Notes under the pieces: model-generated
What the model saw: only the letters and a program-made list of their open reading frames with translations
The model's database searches: none
What the model was told of the DNA's origin: nothing
Shown: piece after piece, positions 1 through 5,643 of the stretch
Layout: each line of letters opens with the position of its first letter
Position numbering within the stretch: position 1 is the first letter of the stretch
Origin: Verrucomicrobia subdivision 3 bacterium UBA7542
Lineage (GTDB): Bacteria > Verrucomicrobiota > Verrucomicrobiia > Limisphaerales > UBA11358
Reading direction: 5' to 3'
Assembly: GCA_002479245.1 (NCBI GenBank)
Contig: DLMG01000184.1
Coordinates: forward strand, 3,142-14,942
Length of the DNA: 11,801 bases
Position numbers and translations under genes: made by a program

Positions 1-390
1 CGCGGACTTTCGATGAAAATCGAGGAATGGCTGCTCGCGGGCGAATACGTCCTCGCCAACGAAAATCCAAATCTAATGTTTTGCGAACGCGGCATCCGCA
101 CATTCGAGACCTACACGCGCAACACGCTGGATCTCTCGACCATCCCCATCATCAAGCGCGAATCGCACTGCCCGATCGTGATTGACCCGAGCCAGGGCGC
201 CGGGCGCGCGGACCTGGTGGCGGCGATGTGCAAGGGCGCGGTGGCGATGGGCGCGGACGCATTGTTGATTGAAGTGCATCCCAACCCGGCGGAAGCCTGG
301 AGCGACGGCGCGCAACAGGTGTCGTTCGACATGTTCGCGAAGCTGATGCAGGAATTAAAGCCATTCATCCACTCTGCTGGGAGGGAATAA
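1..390 (+). CDS. aroF: 3-deoxy-7-phosphoheptulonate (DAHP) synthase, C-terminal part (5' end outside window)
   Basis: Condenses phosphoenolpyruvate with erythrose-4-phosphate, the first committed step of the shikimate pathway, in the cytoplasm. The reading frame is open from base 1, so the ATG at 13 is an internal Met and only the last ~130 residues are present. Family signatures seen are NPNLMFCERGIRTFE, PIIKRESHCPIVIDPSQGAGR and ALLIEVHPNPAEAWSDGAQQ, which fit the single-domain type I-beta (Bacillus/Thermotoga-like) enzymes. From memory, those enzymes have a metal-binding His in DPSH; here it is Gln (codon 193-195). The expected Glu (EVHP) and Asp (WSD) ligands are present. The protein ends FIHSAGRE. 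Bases from 48 onward are repeated at 956-1298, so this complete C-terminus may have arrived with the toxin-antitoxin pair that follows. The family call is firm; the gene symbol is the usual label for this subtype. Confidence 0.9.
   Translation, partial: RGLSMKIEEWLLAGEYVLANENPNLMFCERGIRTFETYTRNTLDLSTIPIIKRESHCPIVIDPSQGAGRADLVAAMCKGAVAMGADALLIEVHPNPAEAWSDGAQQVSFDMFAKLMQELKPFIHSAGRE
48..390 (+). repeat. Direct repeat copy 1 (end of the DAHP synthase gene)
   Basis: This 343-bp stretch matches 956-1298 with a constant 908-bp offset and no gaps. The repeat starts abruptly at CGTCCTCGCCAAC and ends at the stop codon. Third-position differences lie at 66, 72, 75, 81, 99, 108, 129, 132, 138, 144, 261, 276, 357, 363 and 369, all synonymous. 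Only the last six codons carry amino-acid changes (HSAGRE here, RAAGRE in copy 2). Positions 145-260 are identical in both copies. Confidence 0.95.
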
Positions 391-396
391 GCCCCG

Positions 397-425
397 TTGA
401 CGTCTGATTCATTGGCGATTATCTT
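397..425 (+). promoter_or_regulatory. Candidate sigma-70 promoter for the mazEF-like pair
   Basis: TTGACG (397-402), a 17-base spacer and TATCTT (420-425) lie just after the DAHP synthase stop. The match to TTGACA-N17-TATAAT is good. A start point about seven bases after the -10 box would fall on the GTG at 432, giving a leaderless antitoxin mRNA. Seen: the boxes and their spacing. Inferred: activity. Confidence 0.45.
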
Positions 426-431
426 GTCGGC

Positions 432-659
432 GTGAGCACGATTGCTGAAATCGAGGCCGTGTTGCCGAAATTATCCGCCGAGGAGCTCGAGCGGGTTGAA
501 CGGGCCGTTCACAACCAGTTCCGCCAGCGCGGCGGTGGGATTATTTACGACGACACTTACGGCGTCGAGACCGAGGCGGATTTAATTACCTCCGCCGACG
601 AAGCCTTCCAAGCCTACGACAAAGCCGAGGTCAAACATGCCAAACGCCCGGCGCGGTGA
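432..659 (+). CDS. Small antitoxin-like protein paired with MazF-type toxin
   Basis: A 75-residue acidic protein encoded directly upstream of, and overlapping by 23 bp, a MazF/PemK-type toxin gene; that arrangement is typical of antitoxins. The N-terminus (IAEIEAVLPKLSAEELERVE) is a helical segment resembling the short 'addiction module component' antitoxins that accompany MazF or RelE toxins. The middle (GGGIIYDDTYG) and the charged tail lack any AbrB or ribbon-helix-helix signature I can point to. Expected role: bind and neutralise the toxin, and perhaps repress the operon. The GTG start at 432 is chosen because no ATG exists in the frame; there is no ribosome-binding site, and the -10 box at 420-425 suggests leaderless translation. 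Function is inferred from position, not from a recognised domain. Confidence 0.7.
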   Translation: MSTIAEIEAVLPKLSAEELERVERAVHNQFRQRGGGIIYDDTYGVETEADLITSADEAFQAYDKAEVKHAKRPAR

Positions 660-954
660 AGTCTGGCTTGTGGACCTGGGCATGACCGCCAAAGTGCGTC
701 CGGCGGTCATCTTTAACACGCCCTTTCGCAACGACGAACGCGCGCTTTTTGCCATCGTGCCGCACACGACGGCCTTGCGCGGCGGAAGATTTGAGGTGGT
801 GGTGAATATCCCGTGGTTGGAAAACGGCGCGTTCGACGCGCAAGGATTGCGTCACATTCCCGGTTCAGTCCTGGTGCGTCGGCTCGGCGTGCTGAATCAA
901 TCGCAGATGGAAACAATCCTTCGGGCGATCAAAGTCTGGCTGGAAATCCCCTGA
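637..954 (+). CDS. mazF: MazF/PemK-family mRNA endoribonuclease toxin
   Basis: Type II toxin of the MazF/PemK (CcdB-fold) family, which cleaves mRNA at short sequences and arrests growth when its antitoxin is lost. Family features seen: N-terminal RRGEVWLVDLG, the substrate-site Arg in KVRPAVIF (residue 21), IVPHTTALRGGRFEV with the conserved Thr at 44-45, and the C-terminal LVRRLGVLNQSQMETILRAI helix. The length of 105 residues is normal. The ATG lies inside the upstream antitoxin gene, so translation is probably coupled. The stop codon (952-954) is followed after one base by the second copy of the DAHP synthase 3' end, so the toxin gene abuts the duplication. Sequence specificity cannot be read from this. 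The family call is strong; the subtype (MazF or PemK) is not resolved. Confidence 0.85.
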   Translation: MPNARRGEVWLVDLGMTAKVRPAVIFNTPFRNDERALFAIVPHTTALRGGRFEVVVNIPWLENGAFDAQGLRHIPGSVLVRRLGVLNQSQMETILRAIKVWLEIP

Positions 955-955
955 C

Positions 956-1298
956 CGTCCTCGCCAACGAAAACCCAAACCTGATGTTCTGCGAACGCGG
1001 CATCCGGACATTCGAAACCTACACGCGCAACACGCTCGACCTCTCCACCATTCCCATCATCAAGCGCGAATCGCACTGCCCGATCGTGATTGACCCGAGC
1101 CAGGGCGCCGGGCGCGCGGACCTGGTGGCGGCGATGTGCAAGGGCGCGGTGGCGATGGGCGCGGACGCGTTGTTGATTGAAGTACATCCCAACCCGGCGG
1201 AAGCCTGGAGCGACGGCGCGCAACAGGTGTCGTTCGACATGTTCGCGAAGCTGATGCAGGAATTGAAGCCGTTCATTCGTGCCGCCGGCCGGGAATGA
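956..1298 (+). pseudogene. Headless DAHP synthase remnant (direct repeat copy 2)
   Basis: Encodes the last ~114 residues of DAHP synthase, from VLANENPNLMFCERGIRTFE to FIRAAGRE, with an intact stop but no native N-terminus. It lies in frame 3, whereas mazF is in frame 1, so it is not a toxin fusion. An ATG at 813 inside mazF gives an open frame through it, but that is a shadow start. About 15 differences from copy 1 are all synonymous, and no frameshift or stop has accumulated, so separation is recent or the copies have recombined. Copy 2 tends to carry the G/C variant at third positions (eight of the twelve sites where one copy has an A/T base and the other G/C), which suggests it is the original host end and copy 1 the imported one. 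It lacks most of the catalytic barrel, so it should not be an active enzyme alone. Confidence 0.88.
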
Positions 1299-1312
1299 CC
1301 GTCCGAATTTTT

Positions 1313-1380
1313 CACCACGGATGAACACGGCGTAAAGCCGCGTGGCGGCCACGCCGCTATACGCGGATAAACACGGATTT
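1313..1380 (+). repeat. CGGATRAACA period-10 repeat interrupted by a palindrome
   Basis: CACCACGGATGAACACGG and CGGATAAACACGGATTT frame a near-perfect 33-base hairpin at 1331-1363, whose core is GCGTGG-CGG-CCACGC with A/T ends that also pair and two mismatches. The same CGGATAAACA unit occurs on the other strand at 9641-9670. Probably a dispersed non-coding repeat of the REP/mini-transposable kind inserted into an older period-10 repeat. Confidence 0.6.
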
Positions 1381-1408
1381 AACCGCAAAGAGAGAACGCA
1401 AAAGGTAG

Positions 1409-1430
1409 GGCGCGTTACTCCATGCGCGCC
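1409..1430. repeat. GGCGCG hairpin in dispersed intergenic repeat
   Basis: GGCGCG (1409-1414) pairs with CGCGCC (1425-1430) around an ~10-base loop, preceded by AACCGCAAAGAGAGAACGCA. I recall similar 'GTAGGGCGCG...CGCGCC' units as dispersed repeats in related genomes. There is no T-tract, so it is not a good intrinsic terminator. Confidence 0.4.
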
Positions 1431-1451
1431 GCCCTTCGTTCATGTCACTCG

Positions 1452-1515
1452 CCTGCCGGGCCGTAGCTTCCCAGCGAAGGCCGGTCACCCGTTGCTCATC
1501 ACCTGCCCGGCCGTA
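1452..1515 (+). repeat. Short direct repeat pair CCTGCCSGGCCGTA
   Basis: CCTGCCGGGCCGTA (1452-1465) and CCTGCCCGGCCGTA (1502-1515) match at 13 of 14 bases and are 50 bp apart, just upstream of the next gene. With the two hairpins above, they fill the 238-base gap 1299-1536, where no gene or clear promoter is seen. A regulatory role is possible but untested. Confidence 0.35.
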
Positions 1516-1554
1516 ACTGTTTGACAGGAAAAATGGTTGGGCAATTCTATCCCC

Positions 1555-2535
1555 ATGCAAGCCAACGCTCATTCCCGCCGGAATTTCGTCAGGCGCGCCG
1601 CCCTCCTGCCATTCTGCGCCACCGCGGTTTTAAGCGGTCTTCCGGCCCGGGCATACGAGCCGGTCAAACGCGCAGGCGATGCCGCGCTCAAAATCTCACT
1701 CAACGCCTATTCCTTCTACAAGCTGCTCACTGATTACAACCTGAACCCCGGCCAGGGCATCAGCCTGATGTCGTTGCTGGAATTCTGCGCGAAAAACAAT
1801 TTCGACGCCATTGATCCCACGGGTTATTTCTTCCCCGGTTATCCTGCGGTGCCGGACGATGATTACATCAACACCTTCAAGCGGACGGCGTTCGAGTATG
1901 GCCTCGGCATCAGCGGGACGGGTGTCCGGAACAATTTCACCCCGGCGGACAAGGCGGAACGCGTGGCGGGCGTCAAGCACGTCAAGGATTGGGTGGTGGT
2001 GGCCGCCAAGCTCGGCGCGCCGGTGATCCGGGTGTTTTGCGACACGCAATCGTCCAGCAAGGGCTGGCAGGATGTGGCCAAAGGATTCACGCGCGAACAG
2101 GTGCAGGCGTGGATGGTGAATGCGTTGGGCGAATGCGCCGGACACGGCAAAAAATACGGCGTCATCATCGGCGTGCAGAACCACGGGGATTTTCTCCAGA
2201 CCGGCGAACAGCTTCTGTCGCTGGTCAAGGCGGTCAATTCGGATTGGTGCGGCGTGATAGTGGACACGGGCAAGTTTGTCTCCCAAGATCCGTATCAGGA
2301 CATCGCGCTGGTGGCGCCCTATGCGGTGAACTGGCAGATCAAGCAGAGCCAGGAGCGCCCGAATGGTGACGTGCCGACGGATCTGGTGAAACTCCTGCGC
2401 ATCGTGCGGGCGTCCGGGTATCGTGGTTATCTGCCGATTGAGACGCTCGCGGTCAAGGGCCAGCCCTACGACCCGTTCACGGTGGTGCCGCCGTTCCTGA
2501 AACAGGTGCGGGAGGCGATGGCGCAGACCGTTTAG
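1555..2535 (+). CDS. Tat-exported sugar phosphate isomerase/epimerase-like TIM-barrel protein
   Basis: A protein of the xylose-isomerase-like TIM-barrel superfamily (sugar phosphate isomerases/epimerases, AP endonuclease 2 fold). Features seen: a twin-arginine signal (SRRNFVRRAALLPF) with a hydrophobic stretch ending near GLPARA; barrel segments ISLNAYSFYKLL and FDAIDPTGYFFPGYP; and three probable active-site or metal regions, GVIIGVQNHGDF, GVIVDTGKF and GYLPIETLA. The substrate cannot be told; such exported paralogues are frequent in Verrucomicrobiota and Planctomycetota and are usually linked to carbohydrate breakdown. Start choice: ATG 1555 gives 326 residues and a standard Tat n-region. 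A TTG at 1537 has a better ribosome-binding site (AGGA at 1526-1529, seven bases away) and would add MGNSIP. No partner gene adjoins it, so it looks monocistronic. Confidence 0.8.
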   Translation: MQANAHSRRNFVRRAALLPFCATAVLSGLPARAYEPVKRAGDAALKISLNAYSFYKLLTDYNLNPGQGISLMSLLEFCAKNNFDAIDPTGYFFPGYPAVPDDDYINTFKRTAFEYGLGISGTGVRNNFTPADKAERVAGVKHVKDWVVVAAKLGAPVIRVFCDTQSSSKGWQDVAKGFTREQVQAWMVNALGECAGHGKKYGVIIGVQNHGDFLQTGEQLLSLVKAVNSDWCGVIVDTGKFVSQDPYQDIALVAPYAVNWQIKQSQERPNGDVPTDLVKLLRIVRASGYRGYLPIETLAVKGQPYDPFTVVPPFLKQVREAMAQTV

Positions 2536-2593
2536 CCGGAGTTCCAGATTCATATCAGCTGCAAAAAGGCGCAAAAACCACAAGTCTTCAACC

Positions 2594-2623
2594 GCTGATT
2601 GACGCTGATGAACGCTGATTCCC
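2594..2623 (+). repeat. Three tandem decamers GCTGATKRAC
   Basis: GCTGATTGAC, GCTGATGAAC and GCTGATTCCC follow one another with a 10-base period in the 199-base gap between the isomerase gene and vapB. The unit has the same period and a similar GATNAAC core as the CGGATAAACA arrays elsewhere in the window. The rest of this gap is AT-rich and holds no gene. Confidence 0.55.
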
Positions 2624-2668
2624 ATTCGGAATCAACGATTTACACAACGGCAGGCATTGTGAATAAGT

Positions 2669-2694
2669 CTTACATTATTTTCTTGCCTTACATT
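2669..2694 (+). promoter_or_regulatory. CTTACATT direct repeats upstream of vapB, possible operator
   Basis: CTTACATT occurs at 2669-2676 and 2687-2694, 18 bases apart, in the AT-rich stretch 41-66 bases before the vapB ATG. VapBC complexes usually bind repeats over their own promoter, so this is a candidate operator. No convincing -35/-10 pair could be fitted. Confidence 0.3.
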
Positions 2695-2734
2695 TTGATT
2701 TGTGTCATCCTTTATCCAGAATGACAGAATAATT

Positions 2735-2983
2735 ATGAATACCGCCTACGTTACATCCAAAGGCCAGTTGGTCGTCCCCTCGCGCATCCGCCGCCGGTTC
2801 GGCATCAAACCGGGCACGCGCGTCAACTTTGTGGAGGAGGGCGACCGCATCATCTTCCAACCCGTCACCCGCGAATACATTGATTCGTTCTGCGGCATCT
2901 TCAAACTGAAACCCGGCGAGAAATCCGCCGTGCAGGAATTGCTGGAAGACCGCGCCGCCGAGCGCGAAAAGGAGAACAAGTGA
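2735..2983 (+). CDS. vapB: AbrB/MazE-family antitoxin (VapB-type)
   Basis: Antitoxin with a SpoVT/AbrB swapped-hairpin DNA-binding domain at its N-terminus (YVTSKGQLVVPSRIRRRFGI, then KPGTRVNFVEEGDRIIFQPV), followed by a ~35-residue C-terminal tail (SFCGIFKLKPGEKSAVQELL...) of the kind that wraps around and inhibits a PIN toxin. Expected to bind VapC and autorepress the operon. ATG 2735 is chosen (82 residues), because it places the AbrB motif at the very N-terminus as usual; a GTG at 2702 would add eleven residues with no family match. There is no clear Shine-Dalgarno sequence. The stop overlaps the GTG start of vapC by four bases (GTGA), so the two are translationally coupled. Confidence 0.88.
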   Translation: MNTAYVTSKGQLVVPSRIRRRFGIKPGTRVNFVEEGDRIIFQPVTREYIDSFCGIFKLKPGEKSAVQELLEDRAAEREKENK

Positions 2984-3381
2984 AACCCACCGTTCTGGAC
3001 GCCTCGGCGCTGCTGGCCATGTTCTTTGGCGAACCAGGCATGGAAAAAATGCGCGAACTCTTCCACAAAGCATCCGAAGCCGACCGCCCCGTCTTCATTA
3101 GCGCCGTCAACTGGGCGGAAGTCCTTTACCAGATGGAGCGCAAACAAGGCAAGATCGGCTACGACACCGCGCGCCAGTTTGAACGCACGACGCCATTGGA
3201 GGCCGTGCCGGTTGATCGTGAACTGGCGGAAGCCGCCGCACTTCTGAAAAACAAACACCACTTGGGACTGGCCGATGCCTTCGCCGCCGCGCTGGCAATG
3301 CAAAAAAAAGCCGAATTGATCGCGGGTGACAAAGAATTCAAAGCCGTGGAAACGGAAATCAAAGTTGTCTGGCTAAAATGA
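2980..3381 (+). CDS. vapC: PIN-domain ribonuclease toxin VapC
   Basis: PIN-domain toxin of 133 residues, the usual VapC length. The four acidic metal-binding positions are visible: Asp7 in VLDASALLA, Glu47 in NWAEVLY, Asp99 in LGLADAFAAALA and Asp117 in IAGDKEF. VapC toxins cleave tRNA or rRNA in a magnesium-dependent way when freed from VapB; the target of this one cannot be inferred. It starts at GTG 2980, overlapping the vapB stop. Its own stop overlaps the ATG of the next gene (ATGA at 3378-3381), so vapBC may be co-transcribed with the downstream trio. Base composition up to this point is like the GC-rich backbone and changes right after it. Confidence 0.92.
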   Translation: MKPTVLDASALLAMFFGEPGMEKMRELFHKASEADRPVFISAVNWAEVLYQMERKQGKIGYDTARQFERTTPLEAVPVDRELAEAAALLKNKHHLGLADAFAAALAMQKKAELIAGDKEFKAVETEIKVVWLK

Positions 3382-3965
3382 CTTCGTCAAAAGCCAAAGC
3401 ACTTTCGAATCACGAGATCGTTACCCTCGCGGTGTATTTGCTGGGTGGTGATTCGAAACGAATCGATACCGAAGATATCGCAGTGAAGGCCAATGAACTT
3501 GCCCCTGGGCGGTTTGCATGGAGGAAATATCCTAATCAAATAAACATTGAAAATGTGCGAACATTTCTTTCGGATGCCAAGAAACCAAAGAATGGGGCTT
3601 ATCTCATTGGAGCTGGTAAAGATGGTTGGATATTGACTGGAGCGGGCCTGACGTTTGCAACGTCACGCGTGAAGGGATTGGGCGGCGTTGATCTTTCAAG
3701 GAAGGCGCTGAGCCCGAAAGAGCGTAACTGGGAGCGTCGCGAGCGGGAACGGATGCTTTCCAGCGATGCCTTCGCCAAGTTTTCGGCGAACCAAATTGAT
3801 ACAATTTCAACGCAAGAAGCCGAATCTTTTTTCCGCGTTGATGCGTATGTGACTGGCGAGGCGCGAAAGGAAAAAATTCTGCGAGCTAGGAACCGTTTTC
3901 GAGAAGACTCTGAACTAGGGCCTCTGATCAAATTACTGGAATCCAAACTTTCCAAAGGAGAATGA
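3378..3965 (+). CDS. Uncharacterised 195-aa protein, probable winged-helix N-terminus (first gene of the trio)
   Basis: Not recognised as a named family. Residues ~8-90 (SNHEIVTLAVYLLGG, then IDTEDIAVKANELAPGRF, then IENVRTFLSDAKK and YLIGAGKDGWILTGAG) have the pattern of a winged helix: helices followed by a wing where a fresh-lysine/glycine turn precedes WILT. The middle is strongly basic/acidic and helical (LSPKERNWERRERERML). The C-terminus has FFRVDAYVTGEARKEKILRA, possibly a partner-binding helix. No catalytic motif is visible. The start is ATG 3378, inside the vapC stop and without its own ribosome-binding site, so translation is likely coupled. One base separates its stop from the next ATG, so it is co-expressed with the GHKL ATPase. 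It may be the DNA-recognition or regulatory subunit of that ATPase (inference). GC content drops sharply from here on. Confidence 0.7.
   Translation: MTSSKAKALSNHEIVTLAVYLLGGDSKRIDTEDIAVKANELAPGRFAWRKYPNQINIENVRTFLSDAKKPKNGAYLIGAGKDGWILTGAGLTFATSRVKGLGGVDLSRKALSPKERNWERRERERMLSSDAFAKFSANQIDTISTQEAESFFRVDAYVTGEARKEKILRARNRFREDSELGPLIKLLESKLSKGE
3956..3960 (+). promoter_or_regulatory. Ribosome-binding site of the GHKL ATPase gene
   Basis: AGGAG within CCAAAGGAGAATGAAATG ends six bases before the ATG at 3967. It is one of the few strong Shine-Dalgarno matches in the window, and it also selects 3967 over the two-codon ATG at 3962. Confidence 0.75.
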
Positions 3966-3966
3966 A

Positions 3967-5622
3967 ATGAGTGCAACACTGAAACTGGTTGTTAAGAGTC
4001 ATGTCGCCCGGGACTTGCTCCAAAGCGCCGGGCTGTTCAAAACCGACAAGTTGGTTGTTTGGGAATACGTGTCAAATGGCCTGCAATATGTTAGTGCAGG
4101 AACTAACCCTGTCGTCAAAGTTTCGCTCGATAGCCGGAAGAAGCAAATCTCGATTCAAGATAACGGTCGTGGAATGGATTGGAACGGGCTTCAGAATTTC
4201 TTTGTGATGCATGGTGAAAATCTCGATCGAAAAGAGGGGCTACCCGGTCGTGGACGGTTTGGGACGGGAAAATCTGCGGCATTCGGAATAGCGGACGTGT
4301 TGAGAATTACCACCATTCGAAATGGCAAGCGCTCAAAAGTAGAGCTAAAGCGCGCCAGCATTGAGTCAATGTCGTCTGAAGACCCGATTCCAGTTAAGAT
4401 TCACGAGTCCGAGACACCCGTTTCCACACCAAGTGGAACATTGATTGAAATTGAAGGCGTTCATTTAAGGTCTTTGGATCAAGCGGGAATCATTCATTAC
4501 ATTGAGCGACATCTCGCGCATTGGCCAAAAAATGCAACCGTATTCGTCAACAATCACGAGTGCGAGTTCAATGAACCGCCAGTTGCATCGGAATTTCGTT
4601 TTACACCTGAAGGCGCGGCTCTCGAAAAACTTGGCGATGTGGAACTGGTGATCAAGGTCTCCAAATCCTTTTTGGACGATGAGCTTCGCGGAGTGTCAGT
4701 TTTTTCCAAAGGTATTTGGCATGAAACAACTCTGGCCGGCAGCGATGGGCGGGAAATGTCGCAATACATTTTTGGCGAAATCGATGTGCCTGCGCTCGAC
4801 GATGATAAATCGCCCGTTGCGCCGTTCAACGTGAGCCGGTCAATGCAACTGAATCCAGAGAACGATTTGGTGCGTGCTATTCACGCATATGTCGGCAGCA
4901 AGGTTGAAGAGGTTCGGCGTTCTCTTTTGGAAGCAGACAAGAAACGAAGGGCTGAAGAGGATGCGAAGAAATTAGCGGAACAGGCTTCGGAAATAGCACG
5001 TGTTATCAACGAAGACTTTGAGGCATTTCGTCAACGTGTTGCCAGGATTCGAGCGAAGACACGCGGTGGGCCGAATCTAAGCCAAGACGACCAAGGTGGG
5101 AATGACTTGGGTGACGACTTAATTTTTGGTTCGGACGTGCCAGCAAGAGAAACCGCACCAACAGGAAGTCCTGGGAGAAACGGACTGCCGCAAGAAGAGG
5201 AGGTTTTGCCAACCCCGGGTATACCGCCTTTCAATCCGAGCGTTGAAACTGCGGAAAACGCCGAAGCAAAAGGGCGATTGGCAAGCGGGATTAACTCCCG
5301 CCGTCGCCCGGCGGGCGGTTTTCGTGTTGAGTTCAAGGAAATGGGTGAAGTTTCGGAACGCGCGCGTTACATCGAGGCTGAGCAAGCAATTCACATAAAC
5401 TTGGAGCATCCGCAGATTGCAGCAGCGAAAGGAAACTTCTCTGTGGAAGATCCTTCGTTCAAACGCTTGGCCTACGAAGTTGCGTTCTCTGAATACGCAA
5501 TCGCGATTGCCCAACTAAAAATCAAATCGGGTGACTGCTTTGACCTTACCGATCCAATTGTCGAAATTCGCGAGGCGCTAAATCGAATCACGCGAAAAGC
5601 AGCCAGTCTTTACGCGCAATGA
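3967..5622 (+). CDS. GHKL (Hsp90/MutL/histidine-kinase fold) ATPase with coiled coil and C-terminal domain
   Basis: A 551-residue ATPase of the GHKL superfamily. The Bergerat fold is clear: N box WEYVSNGLQY (Glu33 as likely general base, Asn37 for magnesium), G1 box DNGRGMD (65-71), and the lid/G2 box GRGRFGTGKSAAFG (94-107). Residues ~110-300 probably form the transducer (S5-like) domain that carries the catalytic Lys in MutL, Hsp90 and MORC proteins. Residues ~305-365 are a charged coiled coil (EADKKRRAEEDAKKLAEQ), ~365-435 a Gly/Pro-rich linker, and ~440-551 a compact C-terminal domain (IHINLEHPQIAAAKGNF). There is no HisKA or receiver domain, so it is not a two-component sensor. By analogy with MORC/MutL-like ATPases it should dimerise in an ATP-dependent clamp. 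It is third-to-last in a co-directional run after vapBC and 21 bp ahead of the 872-aa gene. The substrate is unknown. Confidence 0.8.
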   Translation: MSATLKLVVKSHVARDLLQSAGLFKTDKLVVWEYVSNGLQYVSAGTNPVVKVSLDSRKKQISIQDNGRGMDWNGLQNFFVMHGENLDRKEGLPGRGRFGTGKSAAFGIADVLRITTIRNGKRSKVELKRASIESMSSEDPIPVKIHESETPVSTPSGTLIEIEGVHLRSLDQAGIIHYIERHLAHWPKNATVFVNNHECEFNEPPVASEFRFTPEGAALEKLGDVELVIKVSKSFLDDELRGVSVFSKGIWHETTLAGSDGREMSQYIFGEIDVPALDDDKSPVAPFNVSRSMQLNPENDLVRAIHAYVGSKVEEVRRSLLEADKKRRAEEDAKKLAEQASEIARVINEDFEAFRQRVARIRAKTRGGPNLSQDDQGGNDLGDDLIFGSDVPARETAPTGSPGRNGLPQEEEVLPTPGIPPFNPSVETAENAEAKGRLASGINSRRRPAGGFRVEFKEMGEVSERARYIEAEQAIHINLEHPQIAAAKGNFSVEDPSFKRLAYEVAFSEYAIAIAQLKIKSGDCFDLTDPIVEIREALNRITRKAASLYAQ

Positions 5623-5643
5623 CAGTGTGTCACTGGCACAAAC

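Noticed and set aside
813..1298. Open frame of 161 aa running from inside mazF into the second DAHP synthase end
   Set aside because: Its ATG lies within mazF in another frame and the first ~48 residues are a shadow of mazF; only the part from 956 is meaningful, as a remnant.
1533..1733. ATG at 1533 as start of the gene after the intergenic region
   Set aside because: Opens frame 3, which ends at 1733 with no motif; the isomerase frame starts at 1537 or 1555.
1696..2625. 309-aa open frame on the minus strand
   Set aside because: Antisense shadow of the isomerase-like gene; Arg/His-rich composition and no family motif.
3967..5622. Reading the GHKL protein as a two-component histidine kinase
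   Set aside because: No HisKA/phospho-His segment, no membrane or sensor domain and no receiver gene nearby; the GRGRFGTGKSAAFG lid is of the MORC/Hsp90 type.
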